The notes: generated by a model from the sequence alone, not told the origin. Positions 1 through 6,335 are shown, counted from the first letter of the stretch. The stretch: DNA of 7,809 nt from Prolixibacteraceae bacterium (GCA_014380255.1 JACMKG010000142.1:1-7809), one strand, 5' to 3'. Numbers and translations are program-made.

Positions 1-1
1 A

Positions 2-319
2 GGTTGTGGCTCGGTAACTGAAATCAATAAGGCCCATGAACTGGGAGCCGAAGTGGTAAAAGTATTCCCCGGATCATCGGTTGGAGGGCCAGATTTTGTA
101 TCGGGAGTTAGAGGCCCGATTCCTTGGGCCTCGATTATGCCTACCGGGGGAGTTTCTCCCGATGAAACCAACCTGAAAGGATGGTTCAAGGCAGGGGTAC
201 ATTGCGTGGGCATGGGTTCACAACTGTTTCCAAAGGAGGTCATCGAAACAGGCAACTATCAGGCTATAGCTGATAAATGCAAAGAGGCTCTGGCAATCAT
301 ACAGAAATTAAAAGGATAA
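2..319 (+). CDS. eda: KDPG/KHG aldolase, C-terminal part (5' end outside window)
   Basis: This is the last 105 residues of a class I aldolase that cleaves 2-keto-3-deoxy-6-phosphogluconate to pyruvate and glyceraldehyde-3-phosphate; family members also act on 4-hydroxy-2-oxoglutarate. It is a cytoplasmic enzyme at the end of the Entner-Doudoroff and uronate pathways. In the fragment, VVKVFPG carries the Schiff-base lysine (fragment residue 20; E. coli Eda has KFFPA here), followed by a glycine pair, GPIPW, and the phosphate-binding PTGGVSP loop at about residues 46-52. About half of a normal protein of roughly 210 residues is missing upstream, so the frame is open from the window edge. The GTG at 53 is inside the conserved domain and is not the start. 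The transporter gene follows after 34 bp on the same strand, so an operon is likely. The family call is secure; the symbol rests on this partial sequence. Confidence 0.92.
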   Translation, partial: GCGSVTEINKAHELGAEVVKVFPGSSVGGPDFVSGVRGPIPWASIMPTGGVSPDETNLKGWFKAGVHCVGMGSQLFPKEVIETGNYQAIADKCKEALAIIQKLKG

Positions 320-353
320 AATCAACAGTAACAACTTAATTAAAACTAACTTA

Positions 354-1691
354 ATGAATCAAATCAACGAAAGGATTGGCAAGTACAGATGGACGATTTG
401 TGCATTGGTATTCTTTGCAACGACAATCAACTACCTGGACAGGCAGGTTATCAGTTTATTAAAGCCTTACCTTGAAGCGGATGGCTTATTTGGTAGCGAC
501 CCTGCCCATTATGAATCAATCTATGCGAACATTGTTATCTCTTTTCAGATAGCATATGCTTTGGGGATGTTATTGGTAGGCGGAATTATTGACCGTTTTG
601 GAACCAAGATTGGCTACGCTGCCTCTTTACTGGGATGGAGTATAGCGGCCATTGGACATGCATTTGCAAAAACTCCCTTTGGCTTCGGAGTGGCTCGTGC
701 TGCCCTTGGTGTGCCCGAAGCAGGTAACTTCCCAGCTGCCATCAAGACAACAGCAGAATGGTTTCCTAAGAAAGAACGTGCTTTGGCAACTGGTATCTTT
801 AATTCAGGAACCAACGTGGGAGCTATTGTTGCACCCATCGTAGTGCCTTTGATTGCTGTCTCAATGGGGTGGCAATGGGCATTCATTATCACAGGGGCTG
901 TTGGTCTGATCTGGTTGATATTCTGGCAGATCATGTATGATTCCCCTGAAAAGAAACTGGCCAAAGGTCAGCTTAAACAAGCGGAGTATGATCACATCAT
1001 GAGTGATAAGGAAGAAACAGTGAATGCTGATGGTTCAGATTTTAAAAAGGTAAGCTGGTTCAAATTGTTGACTTATCGTCAGACATGGGCCTTCTTCCTG
1101 GGTAAATTACTTACTGACCCGGTATGGTGGTTCTTCCTGTTCTGGTTACCTGCCTTTTTGAAGGAACAGTATGGCTTAACAGGCACACAGGTAAGCTTTC
1201 CGATCGCGCTGGTTTATACCATGACAACCTTTGGCAGTATTTTCGGAGGATGGCTTCCCAAGTACTTCATCGAAAAAGGTATGGATGCCAACAAGGCTCG
1301 TAAGAAATCCATGTTTATCTATGCACTCTTTCCTTTGACAGTGCTTTCGGCTCAGTATCTGGGAAGCTTTAACATGTGGTATGCTGTTATCATTATTGGT
1401 ATTGCTGCTTCGGCACACCAGGCGTGGTCGGCCAATATCTTCACGACCGTGTCGGATATGTTCCCCAAACGTGCCATTGCTTCGGTGACTGGTATCGGTG
1501 GTATGGCAGGTGCAGTAGGTGGTATCATGATTGCCAAAGCTGCAGGTGTGCTGTTCGATCATTACAAAGCTGCCGGCGACATTCGTATTGGTTACGGTAT
1601 CATGTTTATGATTTGTGCCACTGCCTATATTATTGCCTGGGTGGTAATGCATTTACTGGTACCCAAATTCAAGAAGATAGAACTGGATTAA
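354..1691 (+). CDS. exuT: MFS transporter, hexuronate (ExuT-like) / anion:cation symporter family
   Basis: This 445-residue inner-membrane protein has the length and twelve-helix pattern of the anion:cation symporter branch of the major facilitator superfamily, whose best-known members import galacturonate and glucuronate with protons. Signatures include NYLDRQ at the end of helix 1 (residues 26-31), the loop 2-3 motif with IIDRFG (78-83), ARAALGVPEAGNFPAAIK (114-131), EWFPKKERALATGIFNSG (135-152), and a second-half counterpart SDMFPKRAIASVTGIGG (367-383). A charged cytoplasmic loop lies at about 196-235, between the two six-helix halves. The ATG at 354 is followed by the usual short polar N-terminus, and the leader is AT-rich without a Shine-Dalgarno sequence. 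It lies 34 bp after the KDPG aldolase, which fits uptake and breakdown of uronates. A glucarate, galactonate or other sugar-acid substrate cannot be excluded. A hairpin element begins 10 bp after the stop codon. Confidence 0.88.
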   Translation: MNQINERIGKYRWTICALVFFATTINYLDRQVISLLKPYLEADGLFGSDPAHYESIYANIVISFQIAYALGMLLVGGIIDRFGTKIGYAASLLGWSIAAIGHAFAKTPFGFGVARAALGVPEAGNFPAAIKTTAEWFPKKERALATGIFNSGTNVGAIVAPIVVPLIAVSMGWQWAFIITGAVGLIWLIFWQIMYDSPEKKLAKGQLKQAEYDHIMSDKEETVNADGSDFKKVSWFKLLTYRQTWAFFLGKLLTDPVWWFFLFWLPAFLKEQYGLTGTQVSFPIALVYTMTTFGSIFGGWLPKYFIEKGMDANKARKKSMFIYALFPLTVLSAQYLGSFNMWYAVIIIGIAASAHQAWSANIFTTVSDMFPKRAIASVTGIGGMAGAVGGIMIAKAAGVLFDHYKAAGDIRIGYGIMFMICATAYIIAWVVMHLLVPKFKKIELD

Positions 1692-1700
1692 TAACTACAG

Positions 1701-1791
1701 AAACACATAGGCACATAGAACACATAGGGAAACACATTAAAGTATATTATTTATATGTGTCTTTCTATGTGTTCTATGTGCCTATTTTATT
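1701..1791 (+). terminator. ACACATAG-type hairpin element, copy A; probable terminator of the MFS gene
   Basis: A perfect 21-bp inverted repeat (1707-1727 with 1765-1785) is built from repeated ACACATAG-like units. Weaker pairing continues inward to about 1737 and 1755, leaving an A/T-rich loop. The far end runs into TATTTTATTG, a modest T-rich tract. It starts 10 bp after the transporter stop codon. The orientation (AAACACATAGGC first, CTATTTTATT last) is that of the upstream gene. Two other copies lie at 1991-2081 and 6367-6467. A terminator role is inferred from position, stem and T-rich end. Confidence 0.7.
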
Positions 1792-1800
1792 GAAAGAGAA

Positions 1801-1848
1801 GTAAAAAGTAAAAAAGTAAAAAAGTAAAAAGGTAAAAGAAAAAGTAAC
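1801..1848 (+). repeat. GTAAAA simple tandem repeat tract
   Basis: About six imperfect copies of a 7-8 bp unit of the form GTAAAAA(A) run from 1801, degrading to GGTAAAAG and AAAGTAAC. It is followed by two copies of an 8-bp TGCCTGAG unit at 1853-1868 and by CTTCAAT/CAGTCCTT units at about 1911-1931. No credible open reading frame crosses it. A related tract, in reverse complement, accompanies the third hairpin near 6495-6524. Confidence 0.7.
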
Positions 1849-1974
1849 AAAGTGCCTGAGTGCCTGAGTGACAAAGAAAGAAGTGCTTGAATTGAAAAGT
1901 ATCAGACCATCAGTCCTTCAATCCTTCAATCTTAATTAATAAGGAACAAGAAATCAGGAATAAGGAAGTGTAAA

Positions 1975-1991
1975 CCAGTCCTTCAGTCCTT
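1975..1991 (+). repeat. 17-nt CAGTCCTT repeat, copy 1
   Basis: The 17-nt sequence CCAGTCCTTCAGTCCTT is itself two copies of a CAGTCCTT unit. Its exact reverse complement is at 6327-6343, where it spans the stop codon of the EcsC-family gene. Looser versions (CAGTCCTTCAATCCTTCAAT) lie at 1911-1930. Confidence 0.7.
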
Positions 1992-2081
1992 AAAAATAAA
2001 ATAGGCACATAGATTACATAGTTCAGATACATATTTCGATTTATATGTGTCTTCCTATGTGTTCTATGTGCCTATGTGTTT
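1991..2081 (-). terminator. ACACATAG-type hairpin element, copy C; probable terminator of the GH43 gene
   Basis: The arms at 2001-2021 and 2055-2075 are inverted repeats matching at 19 of 21 positions. Read on the minus strand, the element starts 14 bp after the GH43 stop codon, its first 28 bases are identical to the first 28 of copy A, and it ends in CTATTTTATTTTTA, a good T-rich tract. On the plus strand its right half (2041-2075) matches 1751-1785 of copy A at 34 of 35 positions. It is therefore an inverted duplicate of copy A. It lies in the sense orientation of the GH43/SMP-30 operon and is its likely terminator. Confidence 0.7.
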
Positions 2082-2094
2082 ATTTAAATAGCGT

Positions 2095-3123
2095 CTACTT
2101 CTTTTTGGCTGACACTCCTTCGTTGGTCATCTTAATGGGTTTGATGGTTCCGTCTTCATTGAAATACATGCGGTCGACACATACCACCCGGTGATCCCTT
2201 CCTTTGTTGGGAATCGGGCGACGGTGATAGAAGACATACCAGTCGTCGGTTCCAGGCACGTTAACTACTGAATGATGCCCTGCTCCGGTGGCAATGGCAG
2301 GATCCGACTGCAGGATGATATCCAGCTTTTTAAAAGGCCCGAAGGGTGAGTCGGCTATGGCATAAGCTGCTTTATAGCTGGAATCTCCCCATCCTCCTTC
2401 TGACCACATCAGGTAATACTTACCATTGCGGATAAACATGAAAGGGCCTTCCACATACCCTTGGGGAGTAATTTCCTTCACCATGCTTCCGTCTTCAAAA
2501 GGTACCAAAGCGGTAAAGTCTTCCTTTAGCTTGCCAATGTTGCAGTGGCCCCACCCTCCGTAGATGATGTAATACTGTCCATCCTTGTCGTGAAAGACAA
2601 ACTGGTCGATGGGTTGTGCCTTGTTGTAGAACTCGCTGATAAGAGGCTTGCCCAGGTAATCACTGAAAGGGCCTTCAGGTTTTGACGATACACCTATTCC
2701 GATTCCACCCACCTGTGGAGTCTTTATCGAAGGATCCCTGAAAGGGGCCTGTATGTCGTTGGCTGAGAAAAACAAGTAGTACTTGGAGCCTTTTTTGATA
2801 ATGGCAGGTGCCCACATGGCTATCTTTGCCCATTTTACACTGGTTGTATCGATGATGCGCTCGTGCTTTTTCCAGTTAACCAGATCTTTGGAGGAAAAGG
2901 CATCCAGAAACACCTGGTCTTCATACCGGGCAGAAAACGTAGGATAGACATAGAATTTATTCTCAAAGATTGCACCTTCAGGATCGGCATACCAGCCTTC
3001 AGCAATAGGGTTTCCCGAAGTAGTTTTGCCTGTCTGCTTTTGAGAGATACAGCCAGTCAGGCCAGTTGCTGCTATCAGCAAAATAAGAACAATGGAACGT
3101 AGATTTGTTAATTGTGATGTCAT
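2095..3123 (-). CDS. Glycoside hydrolase family 43 lipoprotein (arabinofuranosidase/xylosidase-like)
   Basis: This 342-residue protein has an N-terminal hydrophobic segment ending in a lipobox, LTGC with Cys25, so it is probably a lipoprotein in the periplasm or on the cell surface. The rest is a single five-bladed beta-propeller of GH43 type with no obvious accessory domain. The expected acidic catalytic residues are visible: Asp47 in WYADPEG (general base), Asp173 in PIDQF (pKa modulator) and Glu225 in VEGPFMF (general acid). MWAPAI (103-108), GAGHHSV (280-286) and FYHRRP (298-303) are also typical of the family. GH43 enzymes remove alpha-L-arabinofuranosyl, beta-D-xylosyl or related residues from plant polysaccharides; the exact substrate cannot be read here. 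Its ATG overlaps the stop codon of the SMP-30-like gene (TAATG), implying translational coupling. The operon faces the uronate genes, and hairpin copy C follows the stop. Confidence 0.88.
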   Translation of the reverse strand: MTSQLTNLRSIVLILLIAATGLTGCISQKQTGKTTSGNPIAEGWYADPEGAIFENKFYVYPTFSARYEDQVFLDAFSSKDLVNWKKHERIIDTTSVKWAKIAMWAPAIIKKGSKYYLFFSANDIQAPFRDPSIKTPQVGGIGIGVSSKPEGPFSDYLGKPLISEFYNKAQPIDQFVFHDKDGQYYIIYGGWGHCNIGKLKEDFTALVPFEDGSMVKEITPQGYVEGPFMFIRNGKYYLMWSEGGWGDSSYKAAYAIADSPFGPFKKLDIILQSDPAIATGAGHHSVVNVPGTDDWYVFYHRRPIPNKGRDHRVVCVDRMYFNEDGTIKPIKMTNEGVSAKKK

Positions 3124-4010
3124 TAATTTACTCCTTTAACTTTCATTTTTAGTGTATATACTGATGTGCGGGCGGTAATGAACAGGATGTTTCTGTTTTT
3201 ACCTCCAAAGCATACATTCGAGGGTGTTTCAGGTACTTCAATAGCAGCTATCTTTTTGCCTGTTTTATCGAATACAGACACTTGTTTGTTGGTCAGGTAT
3301 ACATTACCCTTTTTGTCGATGCTCATGCCGTCAGAGCCTTCAGGAGCAAAGAATGTCTTGTTGCCCAGGGTGCCGTCCCCCTGGATGGTGTATTTCCATA
3401 TTTTGCCGTCGTTGATATCACTTACATACAATGTTTTGCCATCCGGAGTACCGATCAGGCCATTGGGCTGCTTGTAGTCATCAATTACCCTGATTACTTT
3501 TCCATCGGTATTTAAGTAATAAACGCCCCGCTTATCCTGCATCTCCTTACGCCCCTGTTCCCAGTAATTGCGGTGATAATAGGGGTCGGTGAAATAGATG
3601 CCCCCGTTTGGAGCAATCCATAAGTCGTTGGGAGCATTCAGTGGCTGTCCGTTGTAGCTTTCAGCAATCGTTCTCATCTGCTTATCCATGCTGATAGCCA
3701 CTAAGCGGTTGTGCAAGTCAGCACAGGCAACCAGTTCACCTTGTTTGTTGAAATACGTTCCGTTGGCCCGTTCACAGGGTTGCATAAACGTGGTGATGGT
3801 ATTGCCTTTTTCGCTCCACACATCAATTTTATCGTTGGGCTGATCGGTAAAGAATACCCTGCCGTCGGGGGCTACCGAGGGGCCTTCCGTAAAAGAATAC
3901 CCGGTGCCTGCTTTGGTCACTTTAGCCCCTTTGGCCACAAGCTGGTCGTTCTGTGCATTTGCAGAAAAAGCCAGGAAGAGGCATAAACCAAGAATCAATA
4001 GTTTATTCAT
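3123..4010 (-). CDS. Secreted SMP-30/gluconolactonase-like protein
   Basis: This 295-residue six-bladed beta-propeller belongs to the SMP-30/gluconolactonase/LRE family, whose members hydrolyse sugar lactones using one divalent metal ion. The start is ATG at 4010, giving a clean signal peptide (MNKLLILGLCLFLAFSANAQ). The open frame continues upstream to 4199, but that extension would bury the signal peptide. Likely metal ligands are Glu42 in FTEGPS, Asn183 in QPNG and Asp227 in GSDGM. APNDLW (126-131) and YFTDPYYH (139-146) are also typical of the family. The signal peptide predicts export to the periplasm, so it probably opens lactones formed outside the cytoplasm. It is the first gene of a two-gene operon with the GH43 glycosidase, overlapping it by one base. 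The substrate lactone is unknown, and some family members have other hydrolase activities. Confidence 0.85.
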   Translation of the reverse strand: MNKLLILGLCLFLAFSANAQNDQLVAKGAKVTKAGTGYSFTEGPSVAPDGRVFFTDQPNDKIDVWSEKGNTITTFMQPCERANGTYFNKQGELVACADLHNRLVAISMDKQMRTIAESYNGQPLNAPNDLWIAPNGGIYFTDPYYHRNYWEQGRKEMQDKRGVYYLNTDGKVIRVIDDYKQPNGLIGTPDGKTLYVSDINDGKIWKYTIQGDGTLGNKTFFAPEGSDGMSIDKKGNVYLTNKQVSVFDKTGKKIAAIEVPETPSNVCFGGKNRNILFITARTSVYTLKMKVKGVN

Positions 4011-4058
4011 AATTAAATTGTTTGGGTTGTTTTTACCACTATTAATCACAATTAGAAT

Positions 4059-4078
4059 AAAATGTACATTTACATTTT
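4059..4078. promoter_or_regulatory. Candidate operator: 8-4-8 palindrome between divergent genes
   Basis: AAAATGTA at 4059-4066 and TACATTTT at 4071-4078 form a perfect 8-bp inverted repeat with a 4-bp spacer. A perfect 12-bp palindrome, AAATGTACATTT, overlaps it at 4060-4071. The site is 48 bp upstream of the SMP-30/GH43 operon start and 45 bp upstream of the DUF2490-like start. That central position suits control of either or both genes by a dimeric regulator. No regulator gene is in the window. I could not place a convincing Bacteroidota promoter (-33 TTTG, -7 TAnnTTTG) on either strand; TACATTTT on the minus strand is a one-mismatch -7 candidate. Confidence 0.4.
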
Positions 4079-4123
4079 CTGAAAGGATAAAGATAAATAC
4101 TGAACTTAAATAATTACCAGTTG

Positions 4124-4786
4124 ATGGACTTAAAATTAAAAGGGTTCCTGTTAATTGTGTTTGCTGCTTGTATACCAAATTGTTATGCCCAATCTTCAAC
4201 CGATGGATCTTACTTCTGGAATGTGTTCAACATTAACTATCGCATCAGCGAAAAGACCGATTTGCTGCTCAATACCAAAGAGCATTACTCCAATCAGGTT
4301 GACAGGGTTGATTTTTACCACGGAGAGCTTACCCTATACCGCAAGCTAGGACCAACGTTTTCGATGGGCCTGGGTTACCGGCAAACAGGCAATTACCGTT
4401 CGGAGCAATGGAGCGGGGGTCACAACTATCTGCTTTATGGAGTGCACTTATTCCAAAGGGGAAGTATAAAAATAAAGATTGCCAACCGTTTTGTATACAA
4501 GACCTTCAGGCACAGTGAAACACAGTATGCCCTGGATAATATCAGCAATGTCGATTTTTTTACCCGGTCAGTCAGCTGGGTTCCCAAGCCATACTATTGC
4601 CATGAATTATTTACTGAAATAAAGACACGTAAAATTCAGAATATACGACTGTACGGTGGGCTTCATGTGCTGAAAAGCAAATATGTTGGCTTTGACTTAT
4701 TTTATTGTCAGTGGTTCTCGCAGTCGAGTACTGCCTGGAACAATTATCATGTGTACGGGCTGGCCACCAAAATCTATTTGCAATAA
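4124..4786 (+). CDS. DUF2490-like outer-membrane beta-barrel protein
   Basis: This 220-residue protein starts at the ATG at 4124; the TTG three bases earlier is not needed. It has an N-terminal signal peptide (hydrophobic residues 7-19, likely cleavage near YAQ-S at 23). The rest has alternating hydrophobic and polar beta strands rich in Tyr, Phe and Trp, and the last residues are IYLQ. Segments such as FWNVFNINYRISEKTDL (31-47), YHGELTLYRKLG (65-76), MGLGYRQTGNYR (81-92) and IKIANRFVYKTFRH (117-130) resemble the strand-turn pattern of DUF2490 proteins. These are small outer-membrane barrels of unknown function that are common in Bacteroidota. It diverges from the SMP-30/GH43 operon across a 113-bp region with a palindrome, so shared control is possible but not shown. 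The beta-barrel reading is firmer than the exact family. Confidence 0.65.
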   Translation: MDLKLKGFLLIVFAACIPNCYAQSSTDGSYFWNVFNINYRISEKTDLLLNTKEHYSNQVDRVDFYHGELTLYRKLGPTFSMGLGYRQTGNYRSEQWSGGHNYLLYGVHLFQRGSIKIKIANRFVYKTFRHSETQYALDNISNVDFFTRSVSWVPKPYYCHELFTEIKTRKIQNIRLYGGLHVLKSKYVGFDLFYCQWFSQSSTAWNNYHVYGLATKIYLQ

Positions 4787-4949
4787 GGCCTTCGTTACGT
4801 TACACTTAATAAGACTCATGGTCAGGGCTGAACCGTTTAGGAACTGCTGAAAAAGTTTCATCTGCTTATAATTTGTTTTTTAAGGATCAGATGCTATTTC
4901 TGCCGATTGGTATTAATTATCACTTTGCAATGCCCTTTTCTCGGACCAA
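4787..4949. other. Intergenic stretch after the DUF2490-like gene, no confident gene
   Basis: This stretch lies between the DUF2490-like stop codon and the 11-bp-unit hairpin element. The plus-strand frame from 4813 stays open to a TAG at 5029-5031, crossing the hairpin, but it has no start codon near its beginning. I see no RNA gene or other conserved feature. Confidence 0.5.
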
Positions 4950-5046
4950 ACTCTATATCAAGTCTATATTTACTCTATATCAACCCTATGTTTTTAATTT
5001 TCAGCATAGACTTAGTATAGACTTGATATAGAGTTAATATAGACCT
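4950..5046. repeat. Inverted repeat element built from 4 + 4 units of 11 bp
   Basis: The left arm 4950-4993 is four imperfect 11-bp units, for example actctatatca and agtctatattt. The right arm 5003-5046 is four imperfect 11-bp units of complementary type, for example agtatagactt and gatatagagtt. The arms are separated by 9 bp. The core match, 4949-4968 with 5016-5035, is a perfect 20-bp inverted repeat. Because of the 11-bp periodicity the arms could pair in more than one register. It lies between convergent genes and ends 13 bp beyond the stop codon of the minus-strand gene at 5060. There is no strong T-tract, so termination is possible but less clear than for the ACACATAG hairpins. Confidence 0.75.
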
Positions 5047-5059
5047 TGTCACCATAAGT

Positions 5060-5458
5060 CTAATTTTTAAACATGTTTTTAAATATAACAAAGCTTACAA
5101 TGCCAGTTACAAGTGAAGCAAAAATATCCAAAATATCAATAGGCTTGCCTAATAAGGGGTGAATAAATTCCATTAATACGGCGACCACGGTTCCCATTAC
5201 GATCATAGACTTTCCTTTGGTTTTCTCATCCGAGAATAGAGACACGATAATAAAGATAATGGCAATGGTTCCTAACGAATTGCCAAGGGTATCGGCTAGA
5301 TGGAAATCGTTGATTTTGTTTGAATAGATATAGGGGCGGTAATAAGGTCTTCCTATAAACTCATAAATTAGCAAGGCAGCCATCCCTATGCCAAAATTGA
5401 TCAATTTATAGATGGAAAGCCTCCAGCTTCTAATCTCTTTAAATTCCTTCATGTTCAT
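5060..5458 (-). CDS. Small VanZ-like integral membrane protein
   Basis: This 132-residue protein has about four membrane segments (roughly residues 18-36, 60-76, 84-99 and 110-127). The C-terminal pattern, DTLGNSLG (56-63), then MEFIHPLLGKPIDILDIFASLVTGI (96-120), resembles VanZ-like proteins. In those, an acidic/small-residue motif before the last helix (D.xD..AN.LG type) is typical. VanZ confers low-level teicoplanin resistance in enterococci, but most distant relatives have no known function, so no resistance role is implied. The frame continues upstream to a TTG at 5479. I prefer the ATG at 5458 (MNMKEF), and the ATG at 5452 is an equally plausible start. It diverges from the EcsC-family gene across about 130 bp. 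The family call is tentative; membrane location is clear. Confidence 0.6.
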   Translation of the reverse strand: MNMKEFKEIRSWRLSIYKLINFGIGMAALLIYEFIGRPYYRPYIYSNKINDFHLADTLGNSLGTIAIIFIIVSLFSDEKTKGKSMIVMGTVVAVLMEFIHPLLGKPIDILDIFASLVTGIVSFVIFKNMFKN

Positions 5459-5591
5459 ATTCAGTGGTAGCTTTTGCAACGATTAAAAGCGTAAATTAGC
5501 CTAAAGCAATTTCACCGGAAAATTGTTATACAATCACTTGGTATAATCAGTCGGATAATTACTTTACAATAGTATTGAAATATTCTATACA
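5459..5591. promoter_or_regulatory. Divergent intergenic region, probable promoters for both flanking genes
   Basis: These 133 bp separate the VanZ-like gene (minus) and the EcsC-family gene (plus) and must hold both promoters. A short palindrome, ATTGT-TAT-ACAAT, lies at 5522-5534, and TATACAAT recurs at 5586-5593, just overlapping the EcsC start codon. No exact Bacteroidota promoter consensus was found on either strand. Confidence 0.35.
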
Positions 5592-6335
5592 ATGGATTTC
5601 TATCAGCAACAGATACGATCAGAATTAACTGTTTGGCAAAATCAGATGCTTCGCCGCCCGACTGTCATGAACTGGCTCTCCAAAGAAGTGCAGACCAAAG
5701 TGAATACCTGGATTCCTGAAAAGGTTCATAAGGCCATTACTGCCACTATCAAGCAGATGATACGCGGGGTCTTGTTCGGAGCTACACATACCACTGCCAA
5801 ACCGTTAGCAGGGCAGACGTTGCGTGAACGGGAAGCAGCCATTGAGCAAAGGATCGAAAAGTACAAAACAACCGCCGCCGTTGAAGGTGGTATTACCGGT
5901 GCCGGGGGTTTTCTCCTGGGACTGGCAGACTTTCCCATACTGATCGGAATCAAGTTAAAGCTTTTGTTTGATATCGCTTCCATGTACGGGTTCAATGTCG
6001 ATGATTATAAAGAGCGCGTATACATCCTGCATATCTTTGAATTGGCCTTTTCAAGCCATCAGCACCGCAAGAATGTCTACCTTAAGATGGTCAACTGGGA
6101 TCATAGGATCAAGGAGCTTCCCGAAGACATTCATCAGTTCGACTGGCGCAACTTTCAGCAAGAGTACCGTGATTACATTGATCTGGCTAAAATGGCCCAA
6201 TTAATCCCCATTATAGGAGCGCCTGTAGGGGTAGTAGTGAATTCACGCCTGATTAAAAAGCTTGGCCATACAGCCATGAATGCCTATCGTATGAGGCTGA
6301 TGGAGGGAACTAAGATGGAGGTGTTGAAGGACTGA
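5592..6335 (+). CDS. EcsC-family protein
   Basis: This 247-residue protein matches the EcsC family. It has an N-terminal helical, charged region (1-60), then RGVLFGATHTTAKPL (58-72) and a charged linker. A glycine-rich amphipathic to membrane-like segment follows, EGGITGAGGFLLGLADFPILIGIKLKLLFDIASMYGF (98-134), which is the family's most recognisable part. The C-terminal half contains LIPIIGAPVGVVVNSRLI (204-221). EcsC is named after the third gene of the Bacillus ecs ABC-transporter operon, but no such transporter genes are nearby here. The molecular role of stand-alone EcsC-like proteins is not established; they probably associate with the membrane. The ATG at 5592 is preceded by an AT-rich leader. 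The last two codons and the stop lie in a 17-nt repeat also present, inverted, at 1975-1991, so the C-terminus may have been shaped by that repeat. Confidence 0.85.
   Translation: MDFYQQQIRSELTVWQNQMLRRPTVMNWLSKEVQTKVNTWIPEKVHKAITATIKQMIRGVLFGATHTTAKPLAGQTLREREAAIEQRIEKYKTTAAVEGGITGAGGFLLGLADFPILIGIKLKLLFDIASMYGFNVDDYKERVYILHIFELAFSSHQHRKNVYLKMVNWDHRIKELPEDIHQFDWRNFQQEYRDYIDLAKMAQLIPIIGAPVGVVVNSRLIKKLGHTAMNAYRMRLMEGTKMEVLKD

Larger units (their letters stand above)
1692..2094. other. 403-bp convergent intergenic region, repeats only
   Basis: This gap lies between the stop of the transporter and the stop of the GH43 gene, which point at each other. It holds hairpin copy A (1701-1791), simple repeats (1801-1931), a stretch without recognisable content (about 1932-1974), a 17-nt CCAGTCCTTCAGTCCTT repeat (1975-1991) and hairpin copy C (1991-2081). 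I see no gene, RNA gene or promoter here. Confidence 0.75.

Noticed and set aside
1176..1652. 158-codon open frame on the minus strand inside the transporter gene
   Set aside because: It is antisense to a well-matched ExuT-like protein, and its composition (many His, Thr, Asn) is that of an antisense shadow.
1376..1804. 142-codon plus-strand frame overlapping the end of the transporter and hairpin copy A
   Set aside because: It is out of frame with the real gene, rich in Cys, Tyr and His, and runs into the repeat. It resembles no protein family.
1701..2081. CRISPR array or tandem-repeat RNA locus
   Set aside because: The repeats are inverted rather than direct, have no regular spacers, and no cas genes are present.
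1701..2081. Insertion sequence or transposon with terminal inverted repeats at A and C
   Set aside because: The roughly 200 bp between the two copies has no coding capacity, each copy is a complete hairpin, and a third copy stands alone. A non-autonomous or REP-like origin stays possible, but no transposase (including REP-associated tyrosine transposase) is in the window.
4011..4199. Upstream extension of the SMP-30-like frame to 4199
   Set aside because: The ATG at 4010 is followed by a good signal peptide, and the extension would overlap the divergent DUF2490-like gene.
5060..5458. Glycopeptide resistance gene
   Set aside because: The VanZ-like resemblance is to a broad fold family, no other van genes are present, and most distant relatives have no link to resistance.
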